64,000 bases of DNA, taken from Panopea generosa (Eukaryota; Mollusca; Bivalvia; Adapedonta; Hiatellidae). Shown in pieces: positions 44,231 to 57,300 of this stretch. Where the stretch lies: NCBI GenBank assembly GCA_029582155.1, contig CM055897.1:16722076-16786075 (forward strand), in the 5' to 3' direction. The first letter of the stretch is position 1. Every line of letters starts with the position of its first letter. The notes beneath the pieces were generated by a model that saw only the letters and a program-made list of their open reading frames with translations, was not told the origin of the DNA and made no database searches. A program made the position numbers and the translations under genes.

Positions 44231-44335
44231 CTTGAGTAGTTTAAACATCAGAGACAAAATCTGCTTTACATACTTCTTCAGATATTCGTTACTTGGTACC
44301 TGGTGAATGATCTCCAGTAACAGCTTAGGTAGTTG
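44231..44335 (-). CDS. trrap: TRRAP-like exon, N-terminal HEAT region
   Basis: 35 codons, phase 0 at both ends, encoding QLPKLLLEIIHQVPSNEYL and, near its end, YVKQILSLMFKLLK. The acceptor is TTCTGTTTGCAG and the donor AAG|GTACAG. Animal TRRAP reads (R)KLLLEIIHRIPTNEHLRP, then SVMFRFLE, immediately before ENEENV, exactly as here once the exon at 43506 is joined. This part of the protein is alpha-solenoid. The exon itself is undamaged; whether the gene is live is doubtful because the next exon is truncated. Preceding exons would lie to the right and none is seen up to 64000, so the 18-kb satellite would be intronic if the gene is whole. Confidence 0.8.
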
Positions 44336-44844
44336 CTGCAAACAGAAACCAGCAATAAGAAAAAATAACATACGATATGGCAGCCACAGAAAATCTAAGA
44401 AAAATATTACAAATGTTAAATATTGTACATAAAACTTAATTTTTCAATTTCAATACATAATTTAATTTTTATTAATTTTGCCTTGTGTTATATGTATTAT
44501 TTCTGTCTCTATCTATTTAAATTGTAATTTGTTATTTTATTGTATACATGTATGTGATCTTCGCATAGAGGGGGGTGGGGAAATAAAGAATCAAATAAAA
44601 AATGATAAACTTGGAGAGCTCACTACTGAGTTCCAGCAGGTCAATATGTAACACCACCTTGGTAATTGGCAAAAACTTAAATTGCCAGGTGTTCTTAAGA
44701 AAAAAATCTAAGAGCAAAATCAATATTGGTATACATATAACTTATCCAGTTCAATGACTATTGTATGTGTGTTGAATACATACATGTACACGTTTAGAAA
44801 GTATTAATATAACAAAGTCACATTCTTTATAAAGTCATATACAA
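44336..44844. other. unassigned AT-rich sequence
   Basis: Presumed TRRAP intron. No exon or repeat is recognised. Confidence 0.35.
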
Positions 44845-45107
44845 CAAGTAATGTCATTGGTAAGTGTCGCATGCCTCCCAAATGGTCTGTGAAAATAAAT
44901 ATATATTTTATAAAAGGTAGCGATGTATCCATGAATATCAAGAGTCATGGACTAATGTGACCTTCACCTTTGTGTTACCTCGACCATGACATTTAATGTA
45001 AAGGTCTGGGTATTTCTACAGGTTAATGCAGGTGACACATCATCATGACATGTTGATCACTTGTATCAAGCTATTTTAAAATCCCTCCATGTAAAACAAA
45101 GTTACAT
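44845..45107 (-). repeat. AGGTCA-element 3' end, copy 4
   Basis: On the plus strand AATGTCATTGGTAAGTGTCG then CATGCCTCCCAAATGGTC, the element terminus, followed by one diverged unit with GTGACCTTCACCTTTG. Truncated after CATGTAAAACAAAGTTAC. Confidence 0.85.
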
Positions 45108-45112
45108 GTATT

Positions 45113-45253
45113 GTTTCCCATGCTCCTACCTACTCACTAAAAATTGCAGCAACCCTAACTATTTTATGGACTTTCCAAGCATTCAATAATTTTTTCATGA
45201 TTTTCTGTTCATTTTTCTTTAAAATGACTATGCAATATCAAAATTTGGCAAAT
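45113..45253 (+). repeat. interspersed repeat, partner of 9443-9640
   Basis: ATGCTCCTACCTACTCACT, TTTTATGGACTTTCCAAGC, TTTTTTCATGATTTTCTG and TCAAAATTTGGCAAAT follow the order of the copy at 9443. Confidence 0.55.
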
Positions 45254-45257
45254 AAAC

Positions 45258-45320
45258 AACAACACGAGAGCCAAGATGGCCCTATATCGCTCACCTGACT
45301 GACCTTGAGTCACCCAGCTT
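45258..45320 (-). repeat. 3' terminus of Helentron-like family 2 element
   Basis: On the minus strand: AAGCTGGGTGACTCAAGGTC, AGTCAGGTGAGCGATATAGG, hairpin GGGCCA-TCT-TGGCTC, then TCGTGTTG. It is nearly identical to 34545-34600. The big satellite begins exactly where the element interior should be. Confidence 0.85.
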
Positions 45321-48300
45321 AAGAATGATCACTTGATCCAGACAGAGAATGATCACTTGAGGCAACATGTAGACGATAGTGATACTGGACAGAGAATGAT
45401 CACTTGAGGCAACATGAAGCAATAGTGATACTGGACAGAGAATGATCACTTGAGGCAACATGTAGCAATAGCGACACTGGACAGAGAATGATCACTTGAG
45501 GCAACATGTAGCAATAGTGACACCAGACAGAGAATGATCACTTGAGGCAACATGTAGCAATAGTGACACCAGACAGAGAATGATCACTTGAGGCAACATG
45601 TAGCAATAGTGACACCAGACAGAGAATGATCACTTGAGGCAACATGTAGACGATAGTGACACTGGACAGAGAATGATCACTTGAGGGAACATGTAGCAAT
45701 AGTGACACTGGACAGAGAATGATCACTTGAGGCAACATGTAACAATAGTGACACTTGACAGAGAATGATCACTTGAGGCAGCATGTAGACGATAGTGACA
45801 CCTGACAGAGAATGATCACTTGAGGCAACATGAAGCAATAGCGACACCGGACAGAGAATGATCACTTGAGGCAACATGTAGCAATAGTGACACTGGACAG
45901 AGAATGATCACTTGAGGCAACATGAAGCAATAGCGACACCTGACAGAGAATGATCACTTGAGGCAACATGAAGCAATAGTGATACCTGACAGAGAATGAT
46001 CACTTGAGGCAGCATGTAGCAATAGTGACACCTGACAGAGAATGATCACTTGAGGCAACATGAAGCAATAGCGACACAGGACAGAGAATGATCACTTGAG
46101 GCAACATGAAGCAATAGTGACACCTGACAGAGAATGATCACTTGAGGCAACATGTAGCAATAGTGACACTGGACAGAGAATGATCACTTGAGGCAACATG
46201 TAGCAATAGCGACACCTGACAGAGAATGATCACTTGAGGCAACATGTAGCAATAGTGACACCTGACAGAGAATGATCACTTGAGGCAACATGAAGCAATA
46301 GCGACACCGGACAGAGAATGATCACTTGAGGCAGCATGTAGCAATAGTGACACCTGACAGAGAATGATCACTTGAGGCAACATGAAGCAATAGCGACACC
46401 GGACAGAGAATGATCACTTGAGGCAACATGTAGCAATAGTGACACTGGACAGAGAATGATCACTTGAGGGAACATGTAGCAATAGTGACACTGGACAGAG
46501 AATGATCACTTGAGGCAACATGTAACAATAGTGACACTTGACAGAGAATGATCACTTGAGGCAGCATGTAGACGATAGTGACACCTGACAGAGAATGATC
46601 ACTTGAGGCAACATGAAGCAATAGCGACACCGGACAGAGAATGATCACTTGAGGCAACATGTAGCAATAGTGACACTGGACAGAGAATGATCACTTGAGG
46701 CAACATGAAGCAATAGCGACACCTGACAGAGAATGATCACTTGAGGCAACATGAAGCAATAGTGACACCTGACAGAGAATGATCACTTGAGGCAGCATGT
46801 AGCAATAGTGACACCTGACAGAGAATGATCACTTGAGGCAACATGAAGCAATAGCGACACCTGACAGAGAATGATCACTTGAGGCAACATGAAGCAATAG
46901 TGACACCTGACAGAGAATGATCACTTGAGGCAACATGTAGCAATAGTGACACTGGACAGAGAATGATCACTTGAGGCAACATGTAGCAATAGCGACACCT
47001 GACAGAGAATGATCACTTGAGGCAACATGTAGCAATAGTGACACCTGACAGAGAATGATCACTTGAGGCAACATGAAGCAATAGCGACACCGGACAGAGA
47101 ATGATCACTTGAGGCAGCATGTAGCAATAGTGACACCTGACAGAGAATGATCACTTGAGGCAACATGAAGCAATAGCGACACCGGACAGAGAATGATCAC
47201 TTGAGGCAACATGTAGCAATAGTGACACTGGACAGAGAATGATCACTTGAGGCAACATGAAGCAATAGCGACACCTGACAGAGAATGATCACTTGAGGCA
47301 ACATGAAGCAATAGTGACACCTGACAGAGAATGATCACTTGAGGCAACATGAAGCAATAGTGACACTGGACAGAGAATGATCACTTGAGGCAACATGTAG
47401 CAATAGCGACACTGGACAGAGAATGATCACTTGAGGCAGCATGTAGCAATAGTGACACCTGACAGAGAATGATCACTTGAGGCAACATGAAGCAATAGCG
47501 ACACCGGACAGAGAATGATCACTTGAGGCAACATGTAGCAATAGTGACACTGGACAGAGAATGATCACTTGAGGCAACATGAAGCAATAGCGACACCTGA
47601 CAGAGAATGATCACTTGAGGCAACATGAAGCAATAGTGACACCTGACAGAGAATGATCACTTGAGGCAACATGTAGCAATAGTGACACTGGACAGAGAAT
47701 GATCACTTGAGGCAACATGTAGCAATAGCGACACTGGACAGAGAATGATCACTTGAGGCAACATGTAGCAATAGTGACACTGGACAGAGAATGATCACTT
47801 GAGGCAACATGTAGCAATAGAGACACTGGACAGAGAATGATCACTTGAGGCAACATGAAGCAATAGTGACACTGGACAGAGAATGATCACTTGAGGCAAC
47901 ATGAAGCAATAGTGACACCAGACAGAGAATGATCACTTGAGGCAACATGTAGCAATAGCGACACCGGACAGAGAATGATCACTTGAGGCAACATGCAGCA
48001 ATAGTGACACTGGACAGAGAATGATCACATGAGGCAACATGTAGCAATAGTGACACTGGACAGAGAATGATCACTTGAGGCAACATGAAGCAATAGCGAC
48101 ACCTGACAGAGAATGATCACTTGAGGCAACATGTAGCAATAGTGACACTGGACAGAGAATGATCACTTGAGGCAACATGAAGCAATAGTGATACTGGACA
48201 GAGAATGATCACTTGAGGCAACATGTAGACGATAGTGACACCTGACAGAGAATGATCACTTGAGGCAACATGTAGCAATAGTGACACCAGACAGAGAATG

Positions 48301-51300
48301 ATCACTTGAGGCAACATGTAGCAATAGTGACACTGGACAGAGATTGATCACTTGAGGCAACATGTAGACGATAGTGACACCAGACAGAGAATGATCACTT
48401 GAGGCAACATGTAGACGATAGTGACACCAGACAGAGAATGATCACTTGAGGCAACATGTAGACGATAGTGACACCTGACAGAGAATGATCACTTGAGGCA
48501 ACATGTAGACGATAGTGACACCTGACAGAGAATGATCACTTGAGGCAACATGTAGCAATAGTGACACTGGACAGAGAATGATCACTTGAGGCAACATGTA
48601 GACTATAGTGACACCAGACAGAGAATGATCACTTGAGGCAACATGTAGACGATAGTGACACCTGACAGAGAATGATCACTTGAGGCAACATGTAGCAATA
48701 GTGACACTGGACAGAGATTGATCACTTGAGGCAACATGTAACAATAGTGACACTGGACAGAGATTGATCACTTGAGGCAACATGTAGACGATAGCGACAC
48801 CTGACAGAGAATGATCACTTGAGGCAACATGTAGCAATAGTGACACAGGACAGAGAATGATCACTTGAGGCAGCATGTAGCAATAGTGACACTGGACAGA
48901 GATTGATCACTTGAGGCAACATGTAGCAATAGTGACACTGGACAGAGAATGATCACTTGAGGCAGCATGTAGCAATAGTGACACTGGACAGAGAATGATC
49001 ACTTGAGGCAACATGTAGACTATAGTGACACTGGACAGAGATTGATCACTTGAGGCAACATGTAGACGATAGTGACACCAGACAGAGAATGATCACTTGA
49101 GGCAACATGTAGACGATAGTGACACCTGACAGAGAATGATCACTTGAGGCAACATGTAGACGATAGTGACACCAGACAGAGAATGATCACTTGAGGCAAC
49201 ATGTAGACGATAGTGACACTGGACAGAGAATGATCACTTGAGGCAACATGAAGCAATAGTGACACCAGACAGAGAATGATCACTTGAGGCAACAGGTAGC
49301 AATAGTGACACTGGACAGAGAATGATCACTTGAGGTAACATGTAGACGATAGTGACACTGGACAGAGAATGATCACTTGAGGCAACATGTAGCAATAGCG
49401 ACACAGGACAGAGAATGATCACTTGAGGCAACATGTAGATGAAAGTGACACTGGACAGAGAATGATCACTTCAGGCAACATGTTGCAATAGCGATGCCTG
49501 ACAGAGAATGATCACTTGAGGCAACATGTAGCAATAGCGACACTGGACAGAGAATGATCACTTGAGGCAACATGTAGCAATAGTGACACTAGACAGAGAA
49601 TGATCACTTGAGGCAACATGTAGATGATAGTGACACTGGACAGAGAATGATCACTTGAGGCAACATGTAGCAATAGCGACACCGGACAGAGAATGATCAC
49701 TTGAGGCAACATGTAGACGATAGTGACACTGGACAGAGAATGATCACTTGAGGCAACATGTAGCAATAGGGACACTGGACAGAGAATGATCACTTGAGGC
49801 AACATGTAGACGATAGTGACACTGGACAGAGAATGATCACTTGAGGCAACATGTTGCAATAGCGACACCGGACAGAGAATGATCACTTGAGGCAACATGT
49901 AGCAATAGCGAGACCGGACAGAGAATGATCACTTGAGGCAACATGTAGACGATAGTGACACTGGACAGAGAATGATCACTTGAGGCAACATGTAGCAATA
50001 GCGACACCTGACAGAGAATGATCACTTGAGGCAACATGTAGCAATAGTGACACTGGACAGAGAATGATCACTTGAGGTAACATGTAGACGATAGTGACAC
50101 TGGACAGAGAATGATAACTTGAGGCAACATGTAGATGAAAGTGACACTGGACAGAGAATGATCAATTCAGGCAACATGTTGCAATAGCGATGCCTGACAG
50201 AGAATGATCACTTGAGGCAACATGTAGCAATATCGACACTGGACAGAGAATGATCACTTGAGGCAACATGTAGCAATAGTGACAGTGGACAGAGAATGAT
50301 CACTTGAGGCAACATGTAGCAATAGTGACACTGGACAGAGAATGATCACTTGAGGCAACATGTAGCAATAGCGGCACAGGACAGAGAATGATCACTTGAG
50401 GCAACATGTAGCAATAGTGACACCTGACAGAGAATGATCACTTGAGGCAACATGAAGCAATAGAGAAACTGGACAGAGAATGATCACTTGAGGCAACATG
50501 TAGCAATAGTGACACCGGAGAGAGAATGATCACTTGAGGCAACATGTAGCAATAGCGACACCTGACAGAGAATGATCACTTGAGGCAACATGTAGCAATA
50601 GTGACACTGGACAGAGAATGATCACTTGATGCAAAATGTAGCAATAGTGACACTGGACAGAGAATGATCACTTGAGGCAACATGTAGCAATAGTGACACC
50701 GGACAGAGATTAATCACTTGAGGCAACATGAAGTAATAGTGACACTGGACAGAGAATGATCACTTGAGGCAACATGTAGCAATAGTGACACCGGACAGAG
50801 AATGATCACTTGAGGCAACATGTAGCAATAGTGACACTGGACAGAGAATGATCACTTGAGGCAACATCTAGAAATAGTGACACCGGACAGAGAATGATCA
50901 CTTCAGGCAACATGTAGCAATAGCGACAAAGGACAGAGAATGATCACTTGAGGCAACATGAAGCAAAAGTGACACTGGACAGAGAATGATCACTTGAGGC
51001 AACATGTAGCAATAGTGACACTGGACAGAGAATGATCACTTGAGGCAACATGAAGCTATAGTGACACTGGACAGAGAATGATCACTTGAGGCAGCATGTA
51101 GCAATAGTGACATTGGACAGAGAATGATCACTTGAGGCAACATGTAGCAATAGTGACACTGGACAGAGATTGATCACTTGAGGCAACATGTAACAATAGC
51201 GACACTGGACAGAGAATGATCACTTGAGGCAACATGTAATAATAGTGACACTTGACAGAGATTGATCACTTGAGGCAACATGAAGCAATAGTGACAACGG

Positions 51301-54300
51301 ACAGAAAATGATCATTTGAGGCAACATGTAGCAATAGTGACACTGGACAAAGAATGATCACTTGAGGCAACATGTAGCAATAGTGACACAGGACAGAGAA
51401 TGATCACTTGAGGCATCATGTAGAAATAGCGACACAGGACAGAGAATGATCACTTGAGGCAACATGTAACAATAGTGACACTTGACAGAGATTGATCACT
51501 TGAGGCAACATGTAGCAATAGTGACACTGGACAGAGAATGATCACTTGAGGCAACATGTAGCAATAGTGACACTGGACATAGAATGATCACTTGAGGCAA
51601 CATGAAGCTATAGTGACACTGGACAGAGAATGATCACTTGAGGCAGCATGTAGCAATAGTGACACCGGACAGAGATTGATCACTTGAGGCAACATGTAGC
51701 AATAGTGACACTGGACAGAGAATGATCACTTGAGGCAGCATGTAGCAATAGTGACACTGGACAGAGAATGATCACTTGAGGCAACATGTAACAATAGTGA
51801 CACTTGACAGAGATTGATCACTTGAGGCAACATGTAGCAATAGTGACACTGGACAGAGAACGATCACTTGAGGCAGCATGTAGCAATAGTGACACTGGAC
51901 AGAGAATGATCACTTGAGGCAACATGTAACAATAGTGACACTTGACAGAGATTGATCACTTGAGGCAACATGTAGCAATATCGACACTGGACAGAGAATG
52001 ATCACTTGAGGCAACATGTAGCAATAGTGACAGTGGACAGAGAATGATCACTTGAGGCAACATGTAGCAATAGTGACACTGGACAGAGAATGATCACTTG
52101 AGGCAACATGTAGCAATAGCGGCACAGGACAGAGAATGATCACTTGAGGCAACATGTAGCAATAGTGACACCTGACAGAGAATGATCACTTGAGGCAACA
52201 TGTAGCAATAGTGACACTGGACAGAGAATGATCACTTGATGCAAAATGTAGCAATAGTGACACTGGACAGAGAATGATCACTTGAGGCAACATGTAGCAA
52301 TAGTGACACCGGACAGAGATTAATCACTTGAGGCAACATGAAGTAATAGTGACACTGGACAGAGAATGGTCACTTGAGGCAACATGTAGCAATAGTGACA
52401 CCGGACAGAGAACGATCACTTGAGGCAACATGTAGCAATAGTGACACTGGACAGAGAATGATCACTTGAGGCAACATCTAGCAATAGTGACACCGGACAG
52501 AGAATGATCACTTCAGGCAACATGTAGCAATAGCGACAAAGGACAGAGAATGATCACTTGAGGCAACATGAAGCAAAAGTGACACTGGACAGAGAATGAT
52601 CACTTGAGGCAACATGTAGCAATAGTGACACTGGACAGAGAATGATCACTTGAGGCAACATGAAGCTATAGTGACACTGGACAGAGAATGATCACTTGAG
52701 GCAGCATGTAGCAATAGTGACATTGGACAGAGAATGATCACTTGAGGCAACATGTAGCAATAGTGACACTGGACAGAGATTGATCACTTGAGGCAACATG
52801 TAACAATAGCGACACTGGACAGAGAATGATCACTTGAGGCAACATGTAGCAATAGTGACACTGGACAGAGAATGATCACTTGAGGCAACATGTAGCAATA
52901 GTGACACTGGACAGAGATTGATCACTTGAGGTAACATGTAACAATAGTGACACTTGACAGAGATTGATCACTTGAGGCAACATGAAGCAATAGTGACAAC
53001 GGACAGAAAATGATCATTTGAGGCAACATGTAGCAATATTGACACTGGACAAAGAATGATCACTTGAGGCAACATGTAGCAATAGTGACACTGGACAGAG
53101 ATTGATCACTTGAGGCAACATGTAACAATAGTGACACTGGACAGAGAATGATCACTTGAGGCAACATGTAGCAATAGTGACACTTGACAGAGATTGATCA
53201 CTTGAGGCAACATGAAGCAATAGTGACAACGGACAGAAAATGATCATTTGAGGCAACATGTAGCAATAGTGACACTGGACAAAGAATGATCACTTGAGGC
53301 AACATGTAGCAATAGTGACACAGGACAGAGAATGATCACTTGAGGCATCATGTAGAAATAGCGACACAGGACAGAGAATGATCACTTGAGGCAACATGTA
53401 ACAATAGTGACACTTGACAGAGATTGATCACTTGAGGCAACATGTAACAACAGTGACACTGGACAGAGAATGATCACTTGAGGCAACATGTAGCAATAGT
53501 GACACTGGACAGAGATTGATCACTTGAGGCAACATGTAACAATAGTGACACTTGACAGAGATTGATCACTTGAGGCAACATGAAGCAATAGTGACAACGG
53601 ACAGAAAATGATCATTTGAGGCAACATGTAGCAAGAGTGACACTGGACAAAGAATGATCACTTGAGGCAACATGTAGCAATAGTGACACTGGACAGAGAT
53701 TGATCACTTGAGGCAACATGTAACAATAGTGACACTTGACAGAGATTGATCACTTGAGGCAACATGAAGCAATAGTGACACTGGACAGAGAATGATCACT
53801 TGAGGCAGCATGTAACAATAGTGACACTTGACAGAGATTAATCACTTGAGGCAACATGAAGCAATAGTGACACCAGACAGAGAATGATCACTTGAGGCAA
53901 CATGTAGCAATAGTGACACTGGACAGAGAATGATCACTTGAGGCAACATGAAGCTATAGTGACACTGGACAGAGAATGATCACTTGAGGCAGCATGTAGC
54001 AATAGTGACATTGGACAGAGAATGATCACTTGAGGCAACATGTAGCAATAGTGACACTGGACAGAGATTGATCACTTGAGGCAACATGTAACAATAGTGA
54101 CACTTGACAGAGATTGATCACTTGAGGCAGCATGTAGCAATAGTGACATTGGACAGAGAATGATCACTTGAGGCAACATGTAGCAATAGTGACACTGGAC
54201 AAAGAATGATCACTTGAGGCAACATGTAGCAATAGTGACACTGGACAGAGATTGATCACTTGAGGCAACATGTAACAATAGTGACACTTGACAGAGATTG

Positions 54301-57300
54301 ATCACTTGAGGCAACATGAAGCAATAGTGACACTGGACAGAGAATGATCACTTGAGGCAACATGTAGCAATAGTGACACTGGACAGAGAATGATCACTTG
54401 AGGCAACATGAAGCTATAGTGACACTGGACAGAGAATGATCACTTGAGGCAGCATGTAGCAATAGTGACATTGGACAGAGAATGATCACTTGAGGCAACA
54501 TGTAACAATAGTGACACTTGACAGAGATTGATCACTTGAGGCAACATGAAGCAATAGTGACAACGGACAGAAAATCATCATTTGAGGCAACATGTAGCAA
54601 TAGTGACACTGGACAAAGAATGATCACTTGAGGCAACATGTAGCAATAGTGACACCAGACAGAGAATGATCACTTGAGGCAACATGTAGCAATAGTGACA
54701 CTGGACAGAGAATGATCACTTGAGGCAACATGTAGCAATAGTGACACTGGACAAAGAATGATCACTTGAGGCAACATGTAGCAATAGTGACACTGGACAG
54801 AGATTGATCACTTGAGGCAACATGTAACAATAGTGACACTTGACAGAGATTGATCACTTGAGGCAACATGAAGCAATAGTGACACTGGACAGAGAATGAT
54901 CACTTGAGGCAACATGTAGCAATAGTGACACTGGACAGAGATTGATCACTTGAGGCAACATGTAACAATAGTGACACTTGACAGAGATTGATCACTTGAG
55001 GCAGCATGTAGCAATAGTGACATTGGACAGAGAATGATCACTTGAGGCAACATGTAGCAATAGTGACACTGGACAAAGAATGATCACTTGAGGCAACATG
55101 TAGCAATAGTGACACTGGACAGAGATTGATCACTTGAGGCAACATGTAACAATAGTGACACTTGACAGAGATTGATCACTTGAGGCAACATGAAGCAATA
55201 GTGACACTGGACAGAGAATGATCACTTGAGGCAACATGTAGCAATAGTGACACTGGACAGAGAATGATCACTTGAGGCAACATGAAGCTATAGTGACACT
55301 GGACAGAGAATGATCACTTGAGGCAGCATGTAGCAATAGTGACATTGGACAGAGAATGATCACTTGAGGCAACATGTAACAATAGTGACACTTGACAGAG
55401 ATTGATCACTTGAGGCAACATGAAGCAATAGTGACAACGGACAGAAAATCATCATTTGAGGCAACATGTAGCAATAGTGACACTGGACAAAGAATGATCA
55501 CTTGAGGCAACATGTAGCAATAGTGACACCAGACAGAGAATGATCACTTGAGGCAACATGTAGCAATAGTGACACTGGACAGAGAATGATCACTTGAGGC
55601 AACATGTAGCAATAGTGACACTGGACAAAGAATGATCACTTGAGGCAACATGTAGCAATAGTGACACTGGACAGAGATTGATCACTTGAGGCAACATGTA
55701 ACAATAGTGACACTTGACAGAGATTGATCACTTGAGGCAACATGAAGCAATAGTGACACTGGACAGAGAATGATCACTTGAGGCAACATGTAGCAATAGT
55801 GACACTGGACAGAGAATGATCACTTGAGGCAACATGAAGCTATAGTGACACTGGACAGAGAATGATCACTTGAGGCAGCATGTAGCAATAGTGACACTGG
55901 ACAGAGATTGATCACTTGAGGCAACATGTAACAATAGTGACACTTGACAGAGATTGATCACTTGAGGCAACATGAAGCAATAGTGACAACGGACAGAAAA
56001 TGATCATTTGAGGCAACATGTAGCAATAGTGACACTGGACAAAGAATGATCACTTGAGGCAACATGTAGCAATAGTGACACCAGACAGAGAATGATCACT
56101 TGAGGCAACATTTAGCAATAGTGACACTGGACAGAGAATGATCACTTGAGGCATCATGTAGCAATAGCGACACAGGACAGAGAATGATCACTTGAGGCAA
56201 CATGTAGCAATAGTGACACTGGACAGAGAATGATCACTTGAGGCAACATGTAGCAATAGTGACACTGGACAGAGAATGATCACTTGAGGCAACATGAAGC
56301 TATAGTGACACTGGACAGAGAATGATCACTTGAGGCAGCATGTAGCAATAGTGACATTGGACAGAGAATGATCACTTGAGGCAACATGTAGCAATAGTGA
56401 CACTGGACAGAGAATGATCACTTGAGGCAACATGTAGCAATAGTGACACTGGACAGAGATTGATCACTTGAGGTAACATGTAACAATAGTGACACTTGAC
56501 AGAGATTGATCACTTGAGGCAACATGAAGCAATAGTGACAACGGACAGAAAATGATCATTTGAGGCAACATGTAGCAATATTGACACTGGACAAAGAATG
56601 ATCACTTGAGGCAACATGTAGCAATAGTGACACTGGAGAGAGATTGATCACTTGAGGCAACATGTAACAATAGTGACACTGGACAGAGAATGATCACTTG
56701 AGGCAACATGTAGCAATAGTGACACTGGACAGAGAATGATCACTTGAGGCAACATGAAGCAATAGTGACACTGGACAGAGAATGATCACTTGAGGCAACA
56801 TGTAGCAATAGTGACACTGGACAGAGAATGATCACTTGAGGCAACATGAAGCTATAGTGACACTGGACAGAGAATGATCACTTGAGGCAGCATGTAGCAA
56901 TAGTGACATTGGACAGAGAATGATCACTTGAGGCAACATGTAGCAATAGTGACACTGGACAGAGATTGGTCACTTGAGGCAACATGTAACAATAGCGACA
57001 CCTGACAGAGAATGATCACTTGAGGCAACATGTAGCAATAGTGACACTGGACAGAGAATGATCACTTGAGGCATCATGTAGCAATAGCGACACCTGACAG
57101 AGAATGATCACTTGAGGCAACATGTAGCAATAGTGACATTGGACAGAGATTGATCACTTGAGGCAACATGTAACAATAGCGACACCTGACAGAGAATGAT
57201 CACTTGAGGCAACATGAAGCAATAGTGACACTGGACAGAGAATGATCACTTGAGGCAACATGTAGCAATAGTGACAAAGGACAGAGATTGATCACTTCAG

